Positions 8,193 to 17,353 are shown, numbered from the stretch's first letter. The stretch: DNA of 64,000 nt from Microbacterium testaceum (GCF_029761935.1 NZ_CP121699.1:2666001-2730000); one strand, 5' to 3'. Numbers and translations: made by a program. The notes: a model not told the origin generated them from the sequence alone.

Positions 8193-9875
8193 GTGACCAC
8201 CGCAGCACCGTCCGTGCACGCCCGCGAACTCTCCGATGCCCCCGACTGGTGGCGCCAGGCCGTCGTGTATCAGGTCTATCCCCGCAGCTTCGCCGACACG
8301 AACGGCGACGGTCTCGGCGACATCCCCGGCATCACCTCGCGCGTTCCCTACCTGGCCGAGTTGGGGGTGGATGCCGTCTGGCTCAGCCCCTTCTACCCCT
8401 CGGCCCTCGCCGACGGCGGCTACGACGTGGCCGACTACCGCGACGTCGACCCGCGGCTCGGGACCCTGGCCGACATGGACGAGCTCATCGCGCAGCTGCA
8501 CGCCCATGGCATCCGCGTCGTCGTCGACATCGTGCCGAACCACACCTCCAACGACCACGCCTGGTTCCAGGAGGCCCTGGCCGCCGGCCGCGGGTCGGCC
8601 GCGCGCGAGCGGTACATCTTCCGCGAGGGCACCGGTCCCGACGGGTCCGAGCCGCCCACCGACTGGGTGTCGGTCTTCGGCGGGTCGGGGTGGGAGCGCG
8701 TCGCCGACGGCCAGTGGTACTTCCACAATTTCGACGTCTCGCAGCCCGACCTGAACTGGTCGAACCCCGAGGTGCGCGCCGACTTCGTCACGACCCTGCG
8801 CTTCTGGAGCGACAGGGGCGTCGACGGGTTCCGCATCGACGTAGCGCACATGCTCACCAAGGACCTCAGCGAGCCCCTGCCCTCGCGGGCCGAGCTCGAC
8901 GCGATGCCGATCGACGGCACCCACCCGCTCCTCGACCGCGACGACGTTCACGAGGTCTACGCCGAGTGGCGGGCGGTGTTCAACTCGTACGACCCGCCGC
9001 GCACGGCCGTGGCCGAGGCGTGGGTGCATCCCTCGCGCGTGCCGCTGTACGCCAGTGCCGACAGCCTCGGCCAGTCCTTCAACTTCGACCTGCTCGAGGC
9101 CGACTTCGACGCGCGGCAGTTCCGCACGATCGTGGCCGACAACCTCGCCCTCGCCGCGACTTCGGGCTCGTCGACCACGTGGGTGCTGTCGAACCACGAC
9201 GTCGTCCGTCACGCCACGCGGTACGGCCTTCCCGACGCCGAGCGCGGCGACGACGGTCGGCCGACGCTCAAGCACGGCAACGAGTGGCTGCTGTCGGGCG
9301 GGCAGTCGCCGACCCTCGACGCCGAGCGGGGCGAGCGCCGTGCCCGCGCGGCCGCGTTGTTCGTGCTGGGCCTGCCCGGGTCGGCCTATCTGTACCAGGG
9401 CGAAGAGCTGGGCCTGCACGAGGTCGCCGAGATCCCCGACGATCAGCGCCAGGACCCCACGTTCTTCCGCAGCCCGGGCGTCGACCTGGGCCGAGACGGA
9501 TGCCGCGTGCCCTTGCCCTGGTCCGAGTCGGGGCCGGCTTTCGGCTTCGGAGAGGGCGGTGCGCATCTTCCGCAACCGGACTGGTTCGCCACCTACGCCG
9601 TCGATCTGCAGGACGGCGACCCCGCGTCCACCCTGACGCTCTACCGCCGCGCCCTCGACCTCCGCCACGAGCTGCAGACCGACGAGGAGCTGTCGTGGGT
9701 CGAGACGGAGGCCGGCGATGTCGTGGCGTTCGAGCGCCCGAACGGCTGGACGATCGTGACCAACTTCGGCGAAGAACCGGTGGCCCTGCCGGCGGGCGGG
9801 CTGCTCCTGTCGAGCCGCCCGCTCGTCGACGGCGCCCTCCCCGGCGAGACGACGGCCTGGTTGCGTCGGGGCTGA
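8193..9875 (+). CDS. GH13 alpha-glucosidase (oligo-1,6-glucosidase type)
   Basis: Cytoplasmic exo-acting alpha-glucosidase of 560 residues that would release glucose from the imported alpha-glucosides. N-terminal WWRQAVVYQVYPRSFADTNG and DIPGI are hallmarks of the oligo-1,6-glucosidase/sucrose-isomerase subfamily. Catalytic residues are nucleophile D216 (FRIDVAHM), acid/base E275 (AVAEAW) and D336 (SNHDVVRH). GTG 8193 is preceded by GAAAGGA at a good distance. It is the last gene of the operon and is followed by a strong hairpin. Family members act on maltose, isomaltose, sucrose or trehalulose; the preference here is unknown. Confidence 0.93.
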   Translation: MTTAAPSVHARELSDAPDWWRQAVVYQVYPRSFADTNGDGLGDIPGITSRVPYLAELGVDAVWLSPFYPSALADGGYDVADYRDVDPRLGTLADMDELIAQLHAHGIRVVVDIVPNHTSNDHAWFQEALAAGRGSAARERYIFREGTGPDGSEPPTDWVSVFGGSGWERVADGQWYFHNFDVSQPDLNWSNPEVRADFVTTLRFWSDRGVDGFRIDVAHMLTKDLSEPLPSRAELDAMPIDGTHPLLDRDDVHEVYAEWRAVFNSYDPPRTAVAEAWVHPSRVPLYASADSLGQSFNFDLLEADFDARQFRTIVADNLALAATSGSSTTWVLSNHDVVRHATRYGLPDAERGDDGRPTLKHGNEWLLSGGQSPTLDAERGERRARAAALFVLGLPGSAYLYQGEELGLHEVAEIPDDQRQDPTFFRSPGVDLGRDGCRVPLPWSESGPAFGFGEGGAHLPQPDWFATYAVDLQDGDPASTLTLYRRALDLRHELQTDEELSWVETEAGDVVAFERPNGWTIVTNFGEEPVALPAGGLLLSSRPLVDGALPGETTAWLRRG

Positions 9876-9882
9876 GGTCTCG

Positions 9883-9916
9883 GGAAGCCCCGGCGTTCAG
9901 CAGCGCCGGGGCTTCC
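9883..9916 (+). terminator. Transcription terminator hairpin
   Basis: A perfect 13-bp stem (GGAAGCCCCGGCG and its complement) with an 8-nt loop starts 7 bp after the glucosidase stop. There is no T-run, as usual in high-GC actinobacteria. Confidence 0.8.
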
Positions 9917-10039
9917 TCGCGCCCGTATGCGTCGTGCGGCATCCACGACACCGGGACCGAATCATTCCGGGTGTTGCGGACGCCCGGTTCGCGACGCGAC
10001 CGTCGCATGGCACCACGTGACCCGGGCTCGCCGCGCGGA

Positions 10040-11062
10040 TCACCTCGGTTGGATTGACTCCCGAACCACCACCGGCATGTCCACGAGGTGACGACCGACG
10101 GGGGGACCGCCCGGCGTGAGCAGCAGCTCGACCGCACGGCGCCCCATCTCCTCGTGCGGCAAGCCGATGGTCGTGAGGCCCGGGCGGAGGTAGGCGGCGA
10201 GCTCGTCATTGTCGAACGACACGAGCGAGACGTCCTCGGGGACGCGGAGCCCCGCATCGCCGAGAGCCTGGAGTGCGCCGAAAGCGAGCCGGTCGTTCAG
10301 GCACACGATCGCCCGAGGGCGCATTCCGTCGTTGAGCAGCCGCGCGGTGAACTCGTAACCAGGGGCGGGCTCCCACAGCCAGATCGACTCTTCGTGCAGA
10401 AAGCTCGCTCCGGCGTCGAACATCGCCGCTGAGATTCCCCGAACGCGCGCAGCGACGGTGTCGGAGCGGAAGAGGTCGCGTTCTGCGTCCGCGTCGTACC
10501 CGAGAAGGAGGATGCCGTCGCGGATGCCCGCCTCCACCAGGAGTTCGATCGCGCGGCGTCCACCGGTCTCCTCGTCCGGCAGGACGCTGCATCCGTGCAG
10601 TTCATTGGTCGCGTTGAGCATGACCGTGCGCAGCCCCGTCGGCAGGGGCGGGACGAACGTCTCTCGAGCACGCATCGAGGCGAAGATGATCCCGTCGACT
10701 TGACGATCCAACAGGGCCGAGACCGCTTCGGCCTCTCGCTCGGGCTCTCCGCCGGTCTCCGCCACGAGCACCACCTGCCCGGCTGCCTCGGCGGCACCCA
10801 GCGCGCCCTTGATCAGGCCGCTCGCGAAGCGCGTCGTGGCGACGAGGTCGGAGACGAATCCCACGGTGTGCGACGTGTCGGTCCGAAGGGCCCGTGCCGC
10901 CATGTTGGGTCGGTATCCCAGCTCCGCCGCAGCGGCGTGGACGCGCTCGTGCGCGTCCTTCGACAGGCGGGTGTCGGGCCGACCGTTCAGGATCATCGAG
11001 GCCGCGGCCGGGGAGAGCCCGGCGAGGCGGGCGACGTCAGCCAGCGTAACCCTCTTGCCCAT
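10040..11062 (-). CDS. LacI family transcriptional regulator
   Basis: Repressor of 340 residues, divergent from the second CUT1 operon. The N-terminal HTH TLADVARLAGLSPAAASMIL and hinge region (YRPNMAARALRT) are followed by a periplasmic-binding-protein-like sugar-sensing domain (HTVGFVSDLVATTRF...). Position and family predict that it represses the genes at 11244-16531 and is released by the transported sugar. The palindrome at 11151-11168 fits a LacI-type operator. The hinge has RALRT where many LacI proteins have an AxSLxT pattern; this is within normal variation. Confidence 0.93.
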   Translation of the reverse strand: MGKRVTLADVARLAGLSPAAASMILNGRPDTRLSKDAHERVHAAAAELGYRPNMAARALRTDTSHTVGFVSDLVATTRFASGLIKGALGAAEAAGQVVLVAETGGEPEREAEAVSALLDRQVDGIIFASMRARETFVPPLPTGLRTVMLNATNELHGCSVLPDEETGGRRAIELLVEAGIRDGILLLGYDADAERDLFRSDTVAARVRGISAAMFDAGASFLHEESIWLWEPAPGYEFTARLLNDGMRPRAIVCLNDRLAFGALQALGDAGLRVPEDVSLVSFDNDELAAYLRPGLTTIGLPHEEMGRRAVELLLTPGGPPVGRHLVDMPVVVRESIQPR

Positions 11063-11116
11063 CGATGCTCCCCGTTCTGCGGCGCCGGTGCCGCGGTAAC
11101 GATCTTCGCAGTGATC

Positions 11117-11146
11117 TTGACAGCGTCACGGACGTCTGCGTAAATG
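11117..11146 (+). promoter_or_regulatory. Promoter of the second CUT1 operon
   Basis: A consensus TTGACA at 11117-11122 is followed after 18 bp by TAAATG at 11141-11146, which is a poor -10 match. The LacI-type palindrome starts 5 bp downstream, so a bound repressor would cover the start point. Confidence 0.5.
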
Positions 11147-11150
11147 ATGC

Positions 11151-11168
11151 TGCTAAATCCTTTCAGCA
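11151..11168. promoter_or_regulatory. Probable LacI-family operator
   Basis: TGCTAAATCCTTTCAGCA is an 18-bp imperfect palindrome with 6 of 9 base pairs matched and outer arms TGCT/AGCA perfect. It sits over the expected transcription start between the LacI gene and the binding-protein gene. A single site was found. Confidence 0.6.
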
Positions 11169-11243
11169 AAGGGTAGCGCACCAGAAAGTCCGACGCCGGA
11201 ACCACCCGAGCGCCGGCTACGCAGCATTGACGAAGGAGTCGAC

Positions 11244-12596
11244 ATGAACCCCCGTTCCCCGCGCCGTCGCAGAGGGGCATCCCTGGCGCTGCTGACCATC
11301 GCGGGTCTGACCGGCGCCGCGCTGACCGGATGCGCACCCGGCAGCTCCGCTCCCGCCGCACAGACCGATGCCCAGGTGAGTACAGAGCTCACCAGCGACC
11401 CCGTTCAGCTCACGATCGCCGATGAGACGGGATTCCCGGTCACCGACAAGCTGACCGAGGAATTCACCAAGCAGCACCCCAATGTGACGTTCACGATCAA
11501 CCGCGACACGTTCCAGAACCTCACCGCGAACGCGCCGAAGCTGCTCGCCAGCTCCACCCCGCCCGACCTCATCCGCCTCCCCACCCTGGGCGACACGGTG
11601 CGTGACGGCCTCGTGGCCAACCTCGACCCGTACTTCGACGCGTACGGCTGGAGCACCTGGCCGGCGTCCCAGCTCGCGCCGCTGCGCATGAGCGCGGACG
11701 GCGTACGCGGATCCGGCTCGCTGTACCAGCTCGGCCTCGGTTACAGCATCACCGGCATCTACATGAACACGACCCTCGCGGACCAGTTGGGCATCGACTC
11801 CCCGCCGCAGACCCTCGCTGAGCTCGAAGACGACATGGCGAAGGCGAAGGCCGGGGGAGTCCTGCCGATCATGGCCGGCGACAAGGACGGCGTCGTCAAC
11901 TTCGTGGTGCAGGCCGCGATGAATCAGTACGTCGACAAGGACCAGTTCTTGTCGTGGATGTTCAATGAGCCCGGCGCGCGTTACGACGAATCCGGCAACG
12001 TGCAGGGTGCCGAGCTCGTGCGCAAGTGGGCGGATGCCGGTTACTTCCCCTCCGACATCAACGCGATCGACTATTTCACCTTCACCAGCCGCTTCTCGGC
12101 GGGCGAGGGGCTGTTCACGTTCAACGGCAACTGGGAGGCGGCGAACTACCAGAAAGCCCTCGGGTCCAACGTCGAGTTCTTCCTCGTCCCGCCGGCGGAA
12201 AAGGGCGCCGACCACGTCGCGATGGGTGCGGCGAACTCGTTCTCGGTCGCGGCGAAGTCCCCGCACATCAACGAGATCGTGTACTTCCTCAACTGGGTGC
12301 ACACCGACCCCACTGCGCGTCAGATCATCGTCGACGTCACGGGCGCCTCTCCCGGCGGCGACCCGGCCCAGGAGCTGCCGAAGGTCGAGTCCGGCTCGCT
12401 CATCGAGAACGCGCTGAAGATGTCGGCGCAGATCGGTGCCGAGAACGGACAGGTCGACTTCATGGCCAACACCACGGCGGGCATCTACGCCGGCTCGATC
12501 ATCCCCGAGTCGCAGCTGCTCGTGACCAGCCAGATCACCGGCCAGGACTTCGTCGACCGGGTGCAGAAGTTCTACGAGAGCGAGGTCGGCAAGTAA
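11244..12596 (+). CDS. CUT1 ABC transporter substrate-binding lipoprotein
   Basis: Solute-binding lipoprotein of 450 residues. The signal peptide has an Arg-rich n-region (RSPRRRR), a hydrophobic core and lipobox ALTGC with Cys30. The mature part resembles MalE-type proteins (DLIRLPTLGDTV; FTFNGNWEAANYQKAL). ATG 11244 follows a GAAGGAG site. It is the first gene of an operon running to 16531 and overlaps the permease by one base (TAATG). The sugar is not known; the downstream beta-fructosidase-like gene makes a fructoside one possibility. Confidence 0.92.
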   Translation: MNPRSPRRRRGASLALLTIAGLTGAALTGCAPGSSAPAAQTDAQVSTELTSDPVQLTIADETGFPVTDKLTEEFTKQHPNVTFTINRDTFQNLTANAPKLLASSTPPDLIRLPTLGDTVRDGLVANLDPYFDAYGWSTWPASQLAPLRMSADGVRGSGSLYQLGLGYSITGIYMNTTLADQLGIDSPPQTLAELEDDMAKAKAGGVLPIMAGDKDGVVNFVVQAAMNQYVDKDQFLSWMFNEPGARYDESGNVQGAELVRKWADAGYFPSDINAIDYFTFTSRFSAGEGLFTFNGNWEAANYQKALGSNVEFFLVPPAEKGADHVAMGAANSFSVAAKSPHINEIVYFLNWVHTDPTARQIIVDVTGASPGGDPAQELPKVESGSLIENALKMSAQIGAENGQVDFMANTTAGIYAGSIIPESQLLVTSQITGQDFVDRVQKFYESEVGK

Positions 12597-13567
12597 TGAC
12601 CGATCGTGCGGTCGCCGTCGCGGCGGCCCCCCGAACCGCCGACGCCGATGCGGCGACGACGACCGCACCCCCTCGCCGGGCCGCCGCACGCGCGGTGGCC
12701 CGGCGGGCGGCCCTCGTCGGGTGGCTTCTGCTGGTTCCTGCCCTGGGCTTCTATGTCGCGTTCGTGGTGTGGCCCCTCATCCAAGGCGTGCAGTACTCGT
12801 TCTACGACTGGAACGGTATCGGCGTCGCCCGCTGGGTCGGCGTCGACAACTACCTCACCGTCTTCACCGACCCCGACCTGCTCGGGGCCATCCGCAACGC
12901 CTTCATCCTGATCGCCTTCTTCACCTTCATCCCGGTGGGGCTGGGTCTCGTGCTGTCGACCCTGATCCGCGGCATCCGGAACAAAGCCTTCGCGGCCACC
13001 GCCCAGACGGTTCTCTTCCTGCCGCAGATCATCCCCCTCGCCGCCGCCGGCATCGCCTGGTCGTGGATGTACGCCCAGACCGGCGCGGTCAATCAGATCC
13101 TCGGGTGGCTCGGCCTCGGGTGGATCACCCGCCCGTGGCTCGCCGACTATGGCACGGCCCTGCCGGCGGTGGGACTCATCGGTTCGTGGGTGCTCACGGG
13201 CCTGTGCACCGTGCTGTTGCTGACCGGTCTCGGCAAGATCGACGTGTCGCTGTACGAGGCGATCCGCCTCGACGGCGCGGGCTGGTGGCGCGAGTTCTTC
13301 ACCATCACCCTGCCCGGGCTGCGTCAGGAGATCGCGGTGCTGGTCACCGTCACGGTGATCGCCGCCCTGTCGAGCTTCGACATCATCTACACCTCCACCC
13401 AGGGCGGTCCCGGCCGCGCGACGCTCGTGCCGGGTCTGTCGATCTTCCGCATCGGATTCACCCAGAGCGACGTGGGCCTGGCCTCGGCCTTCGGCATCGT
13501 GCTGATGGTGCTGGTGCTGGTGGTCGTGCTCCCCATCCAACGCCTCTCGAGAGCGAGCGACTCGTGA
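12596..13567 (+). CDS. CUT1 ABC transporter permease (MalF-like)
   Basis: Permease of 323 residues with a 40-residue Ala/Arg-rich cytoplasmic N-terminus and six membrane helices beginning at WLLLVPALGFYVAFVVWPL. The EAA loop is EAIRLDGAGWWREFFTITLPG. Overlaps its neighbours on both sides (TAATG, GTGA). No ATPase gene is present in the operon. Confidence 0.92.
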   Translation: MTDRAVAVAAAPRTADADAATTTAPPRRAAARAVARRAALVGWLLLVPALGFYVAFVVWPLIQGVQYSFYDWNGIGVARWVGVDNYLTVFTDPDLLGAIRNAFILIAFFTFIPVGLGLVLSTLIRGIRNKAFAATAQTVLFLPQIIPLAAAGIAWSWMYAQTGAVNQILGWLGLGWITRPWLADYGTALPAVGLIGSWVLTGLCTVLLLTGLGKIDVSLYEAIRLDGAGWWREFFTITLPGLRQEIAVLVTVTVIAALSSFDIIYTSTQGGPGRATLVPGLSIFRIGFTQSDVGLASAFGIVLMVLVLVVVLPIQRLSRASDS

Positions 13568-14388
13568 TCGCCAGCCGCACCGAGCGCCTGCTCGGCATCG
13601 TCCTTCTCAGCGTCGCCGCGATCGTGACGCTGCTGCCCCTGATCAGCATGTTCTCCGCCGCCCTGCAGCCGGCCGACCGCAATCCCACCGGTCTGACCTG
13701 GCCCACCGATCCGCAGTGGGGCAACTTCGCCACCGCGTTCGAGACGGGGCACGTCTGGCAGCTCATGGGCTCGAGCCTGGTCATCGTGCTGGGTGTCGTG
13801 CCGGCGAGCCTCATCGCGGCCACCCTCGCCGGCTTCGCGCTGGGGTCGCTGCAGGTGCGCTTCGGCCGCGGCATCCTGGTCTTCTTCGTCCTGGGCCTGA
13901 CCATCCCGTTCGAGGCGCTCATCATCCCGCTCTACTACCAGGCGCAGTCGATGGGCACCGTGAACACCCCCTGGGCGGTGATCTTCCCGCTGATCGGGCT
14001 CTACATGCCGTTCGGCGTCTTCTGGATGCGTGCGCACTTCATCAACGTGCCGCGCGAGCTCTCCGAGGCCGCGCGGGTCGACGGCGCCTCGATCTGGCGC
14101 GAGTTCCGCAGCATCCAGCTGCCGCTCGCCGCTCCAGCCCTCTCGGCGCTGGCCATCCTGCTGTTCATCTGGACGTGGAACCAGTTCCTGTTGCCGGTCG
14201 TGCTCATCGCCGACCCCCTGCAGCGCACCGTGGCGGGCGCGCTGACGTTCTTCCAGGGGCAGTACTCCCTGAGCATCCCTCTGCTCAACGCCGGCGCGCT
14301 CATCATCATCACGCCCGCGGTGCTGCTGTTCCTCGTCTTCCAGCGGCAGTTCATCCGCGCGCTCGTGCAGGGCGCCGTCAAGGGCTGA
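13564..14388 (+). CDS. CUT1 ABC transporter permease (MalG-like)
   Basis: Second permease, 274 residues, six helices. The EAA loop SEAARVDGASIWREFRSI and the closing VQGAVKG are typical of MalG proteins. The GTG start at 13564 overlaps the previous stop (GTGA). It pairs with the product of the preceding gene to form the channel. Confidence 0.92.
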   Translation: MIASRTERLLGIVLLSVAAIVTLLPLISMFSAALQPADRNPTGLTWPTDPQWGNFATAFETGHVWQLMGSSLVIVLGVVPASLIAATLAGFALGSLQVRFGRGILVFFVLGLTIPFEALIIPLYYQAQSMGTVNTPWAVIFPLIGLYMPFGVFWMRAHFINVPRELSEAARVDGASIWREFRSIQLPLAAPALSALAILLFIWTWNQFLLPVVLIADPLQRTVAGALTFFQGQYSLSIPLLNAGALIIITPAVLLFLVFQRQFIRALVQGAVKG

Positions 14389-14417
14389 TCGCCCCTCCTC
14401 CTCTCGAAACGGATCTC

Positions 14418-15374
14418 ATGACGTTCACGCTGCCCGACCACTGGGTCTGGGATTTCTGGCTCGCCCGCGACGGCGACACCCACCACATGATGTTCCTGCA
14501 GGCACCGATGAGCCTCGGTGACCCCGACCTGCGTCACCGAAACGCCAGCGTCGGCTACGCCACGAGCGACGACCTGCGTTCGTGGACCGTGCACGGAACG
14601 GTGCTCGAGCCCTCGGGCGGCGATGCTCCGGATGCCACGGCCACCTGGACCGGGAGCATCGTGGGGGCGAATGCCGACTGGCGCATGTTCTACACGGGCT
14701 CGCGATTCCTCCGCGACGGCGAGATCACCAACGTCGAGACGGTGCTCGCCGCGGCCTCGACCGACCTCGCTACGTGGGTCAAGGATCCCGAGGTCGTGGT
14801 GGCTGCCGATCCTCGCTGGTACGAGACCCTCGACGCGGGAACCTGGCACGAAGAGGCGTGGCGCGACCCGTGGGTGTTCGCCGATCCCGACGGCGACGGG
14901 TGGCACATGCTCGTGACCGCCCGCTCCCGCGAGGGCCGCGAGCGTGATCGGGGGGTCATCGGCCACGCGTGGTCCGCTGACCTGCACCACTGGGAGGTCC
15001 GCCCCCCGCGGAGCGTCCCCGGTGCGGGTTTCGCGCATCTCGAGGTGCCACAGGTCGTGCAGATCGCGGGCCGGTGGGCGCTGGTGTTCTCGTGCGACGC
15101 CGCGCACCTGGCGGGGGAGCGCGAGGGGCAGCCCGGCGGGATCTGGGCCGTTGCGCTCGATGATCCGCGCGGGCCGTATCCGGTCGAGCGCGCACGTCTC
15201 GTCGCCGACGAGCGCCTGTACAGCGGCCGTGTCGCCGCTGACGCCGAGGGCCGAGCCGTGATGCTCGCGTTCGAGAACGTCACGACCGACGGGGTCTTCG
15301 TCGGAACCCTCTCCGATCCGCTGCCGCTGCGGTGGGACGACGATCGCCTCGTCGTGGCGGAGGCGGGACGATGA
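14418..15374 (+). CDS. Beta-fructosidase-superfamily (GH32/GH68-like) glycoside hydrolase
   Basis: Predicted five-bladed beta-propeller hydrolase of 318 residues without signal peptide, therefore acting on imported sugar. The three GH-J clan landmarks are recognisable: nucleophile D12 in WVWDFWLA, the transition-state stabiliser in the RDP motif (R149-D150-P151) and the acid/base candidate E209 in HLEVPQ. The first motif differs from the usual WMNDPNG and the third from EC(P), so this is a divergent branch. The length is short for GH32 because the C-terminal beta-sandwich is missing. A GH43 or GH130-like assignment is possible. It overlaps the next gene by 4 bp. Confidence 0.75.
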   Translation: MTFTLPDHWVWDFWLARDGDTHHMMFLQAPMSLGDPDLRHRNASVGYATSDDLRSWTVHGTVLEPSGGDAPDATATWTGSIVGANADWRMFYTGSRFLRDGEITNVETVLAAASTDLATWVKDPEVVVAADPRWYETLDAGTWHEEAWRDPWVFADPDGDGWHMLVTARSREGRERDRGVIGHAWSADLHHWEVRPPRSVPGAGFAHLEVPQVVQIAGRWALVFSCDAAHLAGEREGQPGGIWAVALDDPRGPYPVERARLVADERLYSGRVAADAEGRAVMLAFENVTTDGVFVGTLSDPLPLRWDDDRLVVAEAGR

Positions 15375-16531
15375 CCGCGGTGCAGGGGACCGTCTCGACC
15401 GGTTTCGAAGTGGTCGGTGAGGCCTTCGCCGCGGCGTTCGAGGGGCTGCCCGAGATGGGCGGGGCTCTCGCGGTGCGGATCGACGGACGCGCGGTGGTCG
15501 ACCTCTGGGGTGGAACCGCCGACAGTCGCGACGGCCGGCCCTGGGAGCGCGATACCCCGACGGTGGTCTTCTCGTGCACGAAGGGGCTCATGTCGATCCT
15601 GGCGGCGCGGCTCGTCGAGGCCGGCCTGCTCGATCTGGACCGCCCGCTCGCCGACATCTGGCCCGCGTTCGCCGCGCACGGCAAAGACCGGGTGAGCGTC
15701 GGCGACGTCTTGGCGCACCGGGCCGGGGTCTCCGCTCCGCGCGTCGACGTCACGCGCGAGCAGCTGCTCGATTTCGCGGCGATGGCGCAGATCGTCGCCG
15801 ACCAGGAGCCCCTCTGGTGGCCGGGTGACGGGTGGGCCTATCACGCGCTCACCCACGGGTGGCTGTCGGGCGAGATCGTGCGGCGCGCGGGCGGTGTCGC
15901 GCCCGGCGACGCGTTCGCGGCGATGGCCGAGGCCGTGGGCGGCGGGGCGTGGCTCGGGATGCCGGCCGAGGTCGCGGCATCCGCCGCTCATGTGCGCGTC
16001 GGTCCGACGCTCGACGCCCTCGTGGCCCGGCAGGCGGCCGAACGCGATCCGGCGACGATGGACTGGCTGGACCGCGCGATGACCCTCGGCGGAGCGTTGC
16101 CGGCGACGCTCGTCACCGCCGATGACGGCTTCAACGCCGACGACGTGCGCCAAGCCGTCATCCCCGGTGCGGGGGCGGTCGCGACCGCGCGCGCGCTGGC
16201 GGCGATGTGGTCAGCCACGGTGGCCGAGACCGACGGCGTCCGTCTGCTCCAGGACGACACCCTCGAGGTCGTCACGCGCGAACGCACGGCGGGTGCACCG
16301 GTCTTCGCGGCGCCCGCGCCGTGGCCGCGCTGGGCCGCCGGGTTCCAGCTCGATTCCGAGGCCCGCCGCTACCTCGGCCCCTCGAGCTTCGGCCACGACG
16401 GCGCCGGAGGCCAGGTTGCCTTCGCCGACCTCGATTCCCGGGTCGGATTCGCGTTCGTCACCAACTGGATGGAGGCCGATGACCCGCGCGCGACGCGGAT
16501 CGTGGATGCGTTGCGGAGCGTGGTGGGCTGA
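15371..16531 (+). CDS. Serine hydrolase of the beta-lactamase/EstB fold
   Basis: Cytoplasmic 386-residue protein with the penicillin-binding/beta-lactamase fold. S68-C-T-K71 is the SxxK motif, Y157-H-A the YxN-like motif, and GHDGAGGQ near 342 the third motif. This pattern is that of EstB-type carboxylesterases more than of true beta-lactamases. No signal peptide is present. As last gene of a sugar operon it may de-esterify the imported carbohydrate (inference from position). The stop codon lies inside a hairpin shared with the convergent gene. Confidence 0.8.
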   Translation: MTAVQGTVSTGFEVVGEAFAAAFEGLPEMGGALAVRIDGRAVVDLWGGTADSRDGRPWERDTPTVVFSCTKGLMSILAARLVEAGLLDLDRPLADIWPAFAAHGKDRVSVGDVLAHRAGVSAPRVDVTREQLLDFAAMAQIVADQEPLWWPGDGWAYHALTHGWLSGEIVRRAGGVAPGDAFAAMAEAVGGGAWLGMPAEVAASAAHVRVGPTLDALVARQAAERDPATMDWLDRAMTLGGALPATLVTADDGFNADDVRQAVIPGAGAVATARALAAMWSATVAETDGVRLLQDDTLEVVTRERTAGAPVFAAPAPWPRWAAGFQLDSEARRYLGPSSFGHDGAGGQVAFADLDSRVGFAFVTNWMEADDPRATRIVDALRSVVG

Positions 16532-16545
16532 GCCGACCGCTCAGC
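16527..16545. terminator. Compact bidirectional terminator containing both stop codons
   Basis: GCTGAGC, a 5-nt loop and GCTCAGC form a 7-bp stem. The TGA of the + strand gene (16529-16531) and the TCA of the - strand gene (16541-16543) lie inside the two arms, so one short hairpin can serve both convergent operons. Confidence 0.5.
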
Positions 16546-17353
16546 GCACCCGCACCCAGCCGTCGCCGCGCCGCTCGATCGCCCCGGCCGCCGCGAACGC
16601 GTCGAGCCACCCGCCCATCGGCCACGAACCCCACCGTTCGTGGAAGGTCGCCCCGTTGCGCAGGATGTCGTCGAGGTGCTGCCAGGGCGGAGAAGACACC
16701 GGATGCCACTGGTGGAAGGCGTCCGCACCCCCCACCCAGCGCATCTCGACGTCGGCTTCGCGCGCGGTCCAGGCGAGGTCGGTGTCTTCGGCGCCGTATC
16801 CCTCGTAGCCGGGGTGGAAGCCGCCGATGCGGTTCCAGGTCGGGGCGGTGACAGCGAACGACAGCGACCAGAACAGGTCGTATTCGTCGCGCGACGCGGC
16901 GCGGGTCCCACCCGCGGGAAGGGCGGGGCGGGCGCGGTGCGGTCGGACGAGGAAGGGCAGATCGGATGCCGTATCCGGGCGCTGCACGCTCGAGAGGTAC
17001 GTCACCGCTCCGCAGAGCACGGCGTCGGGGTGCGCCAGCGCGGCTGCCCGGTAGGCGGGGAGTAGCCCCGCGCCGGGAAGGCAGTCGACGTCGAGGAACA
17101 CCAGCAGTTCCGCTCCCGCTCCGAGGGCGGCGGCAGCGGCGCGGTTCCGCCCCTCGCCCACGCGCAGACCGTGCGGCCCCGGCGGCACGTGGAGCGTGAG
17201 GGTCCCGGCATCCGGGGCGTCCTCCGGGGGCGTCTCGTCGAGCCACGCCTCGACCCGCACGATCTCGCCGGCGACCTCCGCGAGGATGCGTCGCTGCCGC
17301 TCGAGGTGCTCTCGGCGTGCGGCCGAGGCGACCGTGATGACGGCGGTCCTCAC
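16541..17353 (-). CDS. Family 2-like glycosyltransferase (galactosyltransferase C-terminal type)
   Basis: Cytoplasmic GT-A glycosyltransferase of 270 residues. The donor-site motif LVFLDVDCLPG supplies DxD-type metal ligands, and GGFHPGYEGYGAEDTDLAW is the typical acceptor-domain ED motif of the GT2/GT7-like group. GTG 17353 overlaps the upstream stop (GTGA); a much longer upstream reading frame only passes through that gene. It is last in a four-gene - strand operon of glycosyltransferases. The sugar it transfers is unknown. Confidence 0.85.
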   Translation of the reverse strand: MRTAVITVASAARREHLERQRRILAEVAGEIVRVEAWLDETPPEDAPDAGTLTLHVPPGPHGLRVGEGRNRAAAAALGAGAELLVFLDVDCLPGAGLLPAYRAAALAHPDAVLCGAVTYLSSVQRPDTASDLPFLVRPHRARPALPAGGTRAASRDEYDLFWSLSFAVTAPTWNRIGGFHPGYEGYGAEDTDLAWTAREADVEMRWVGGADAFHQWHPVSSPPWQHLDDILRNGATFHERWGSWPMGGWLDAFAAAGAIERRGDGWVRVR

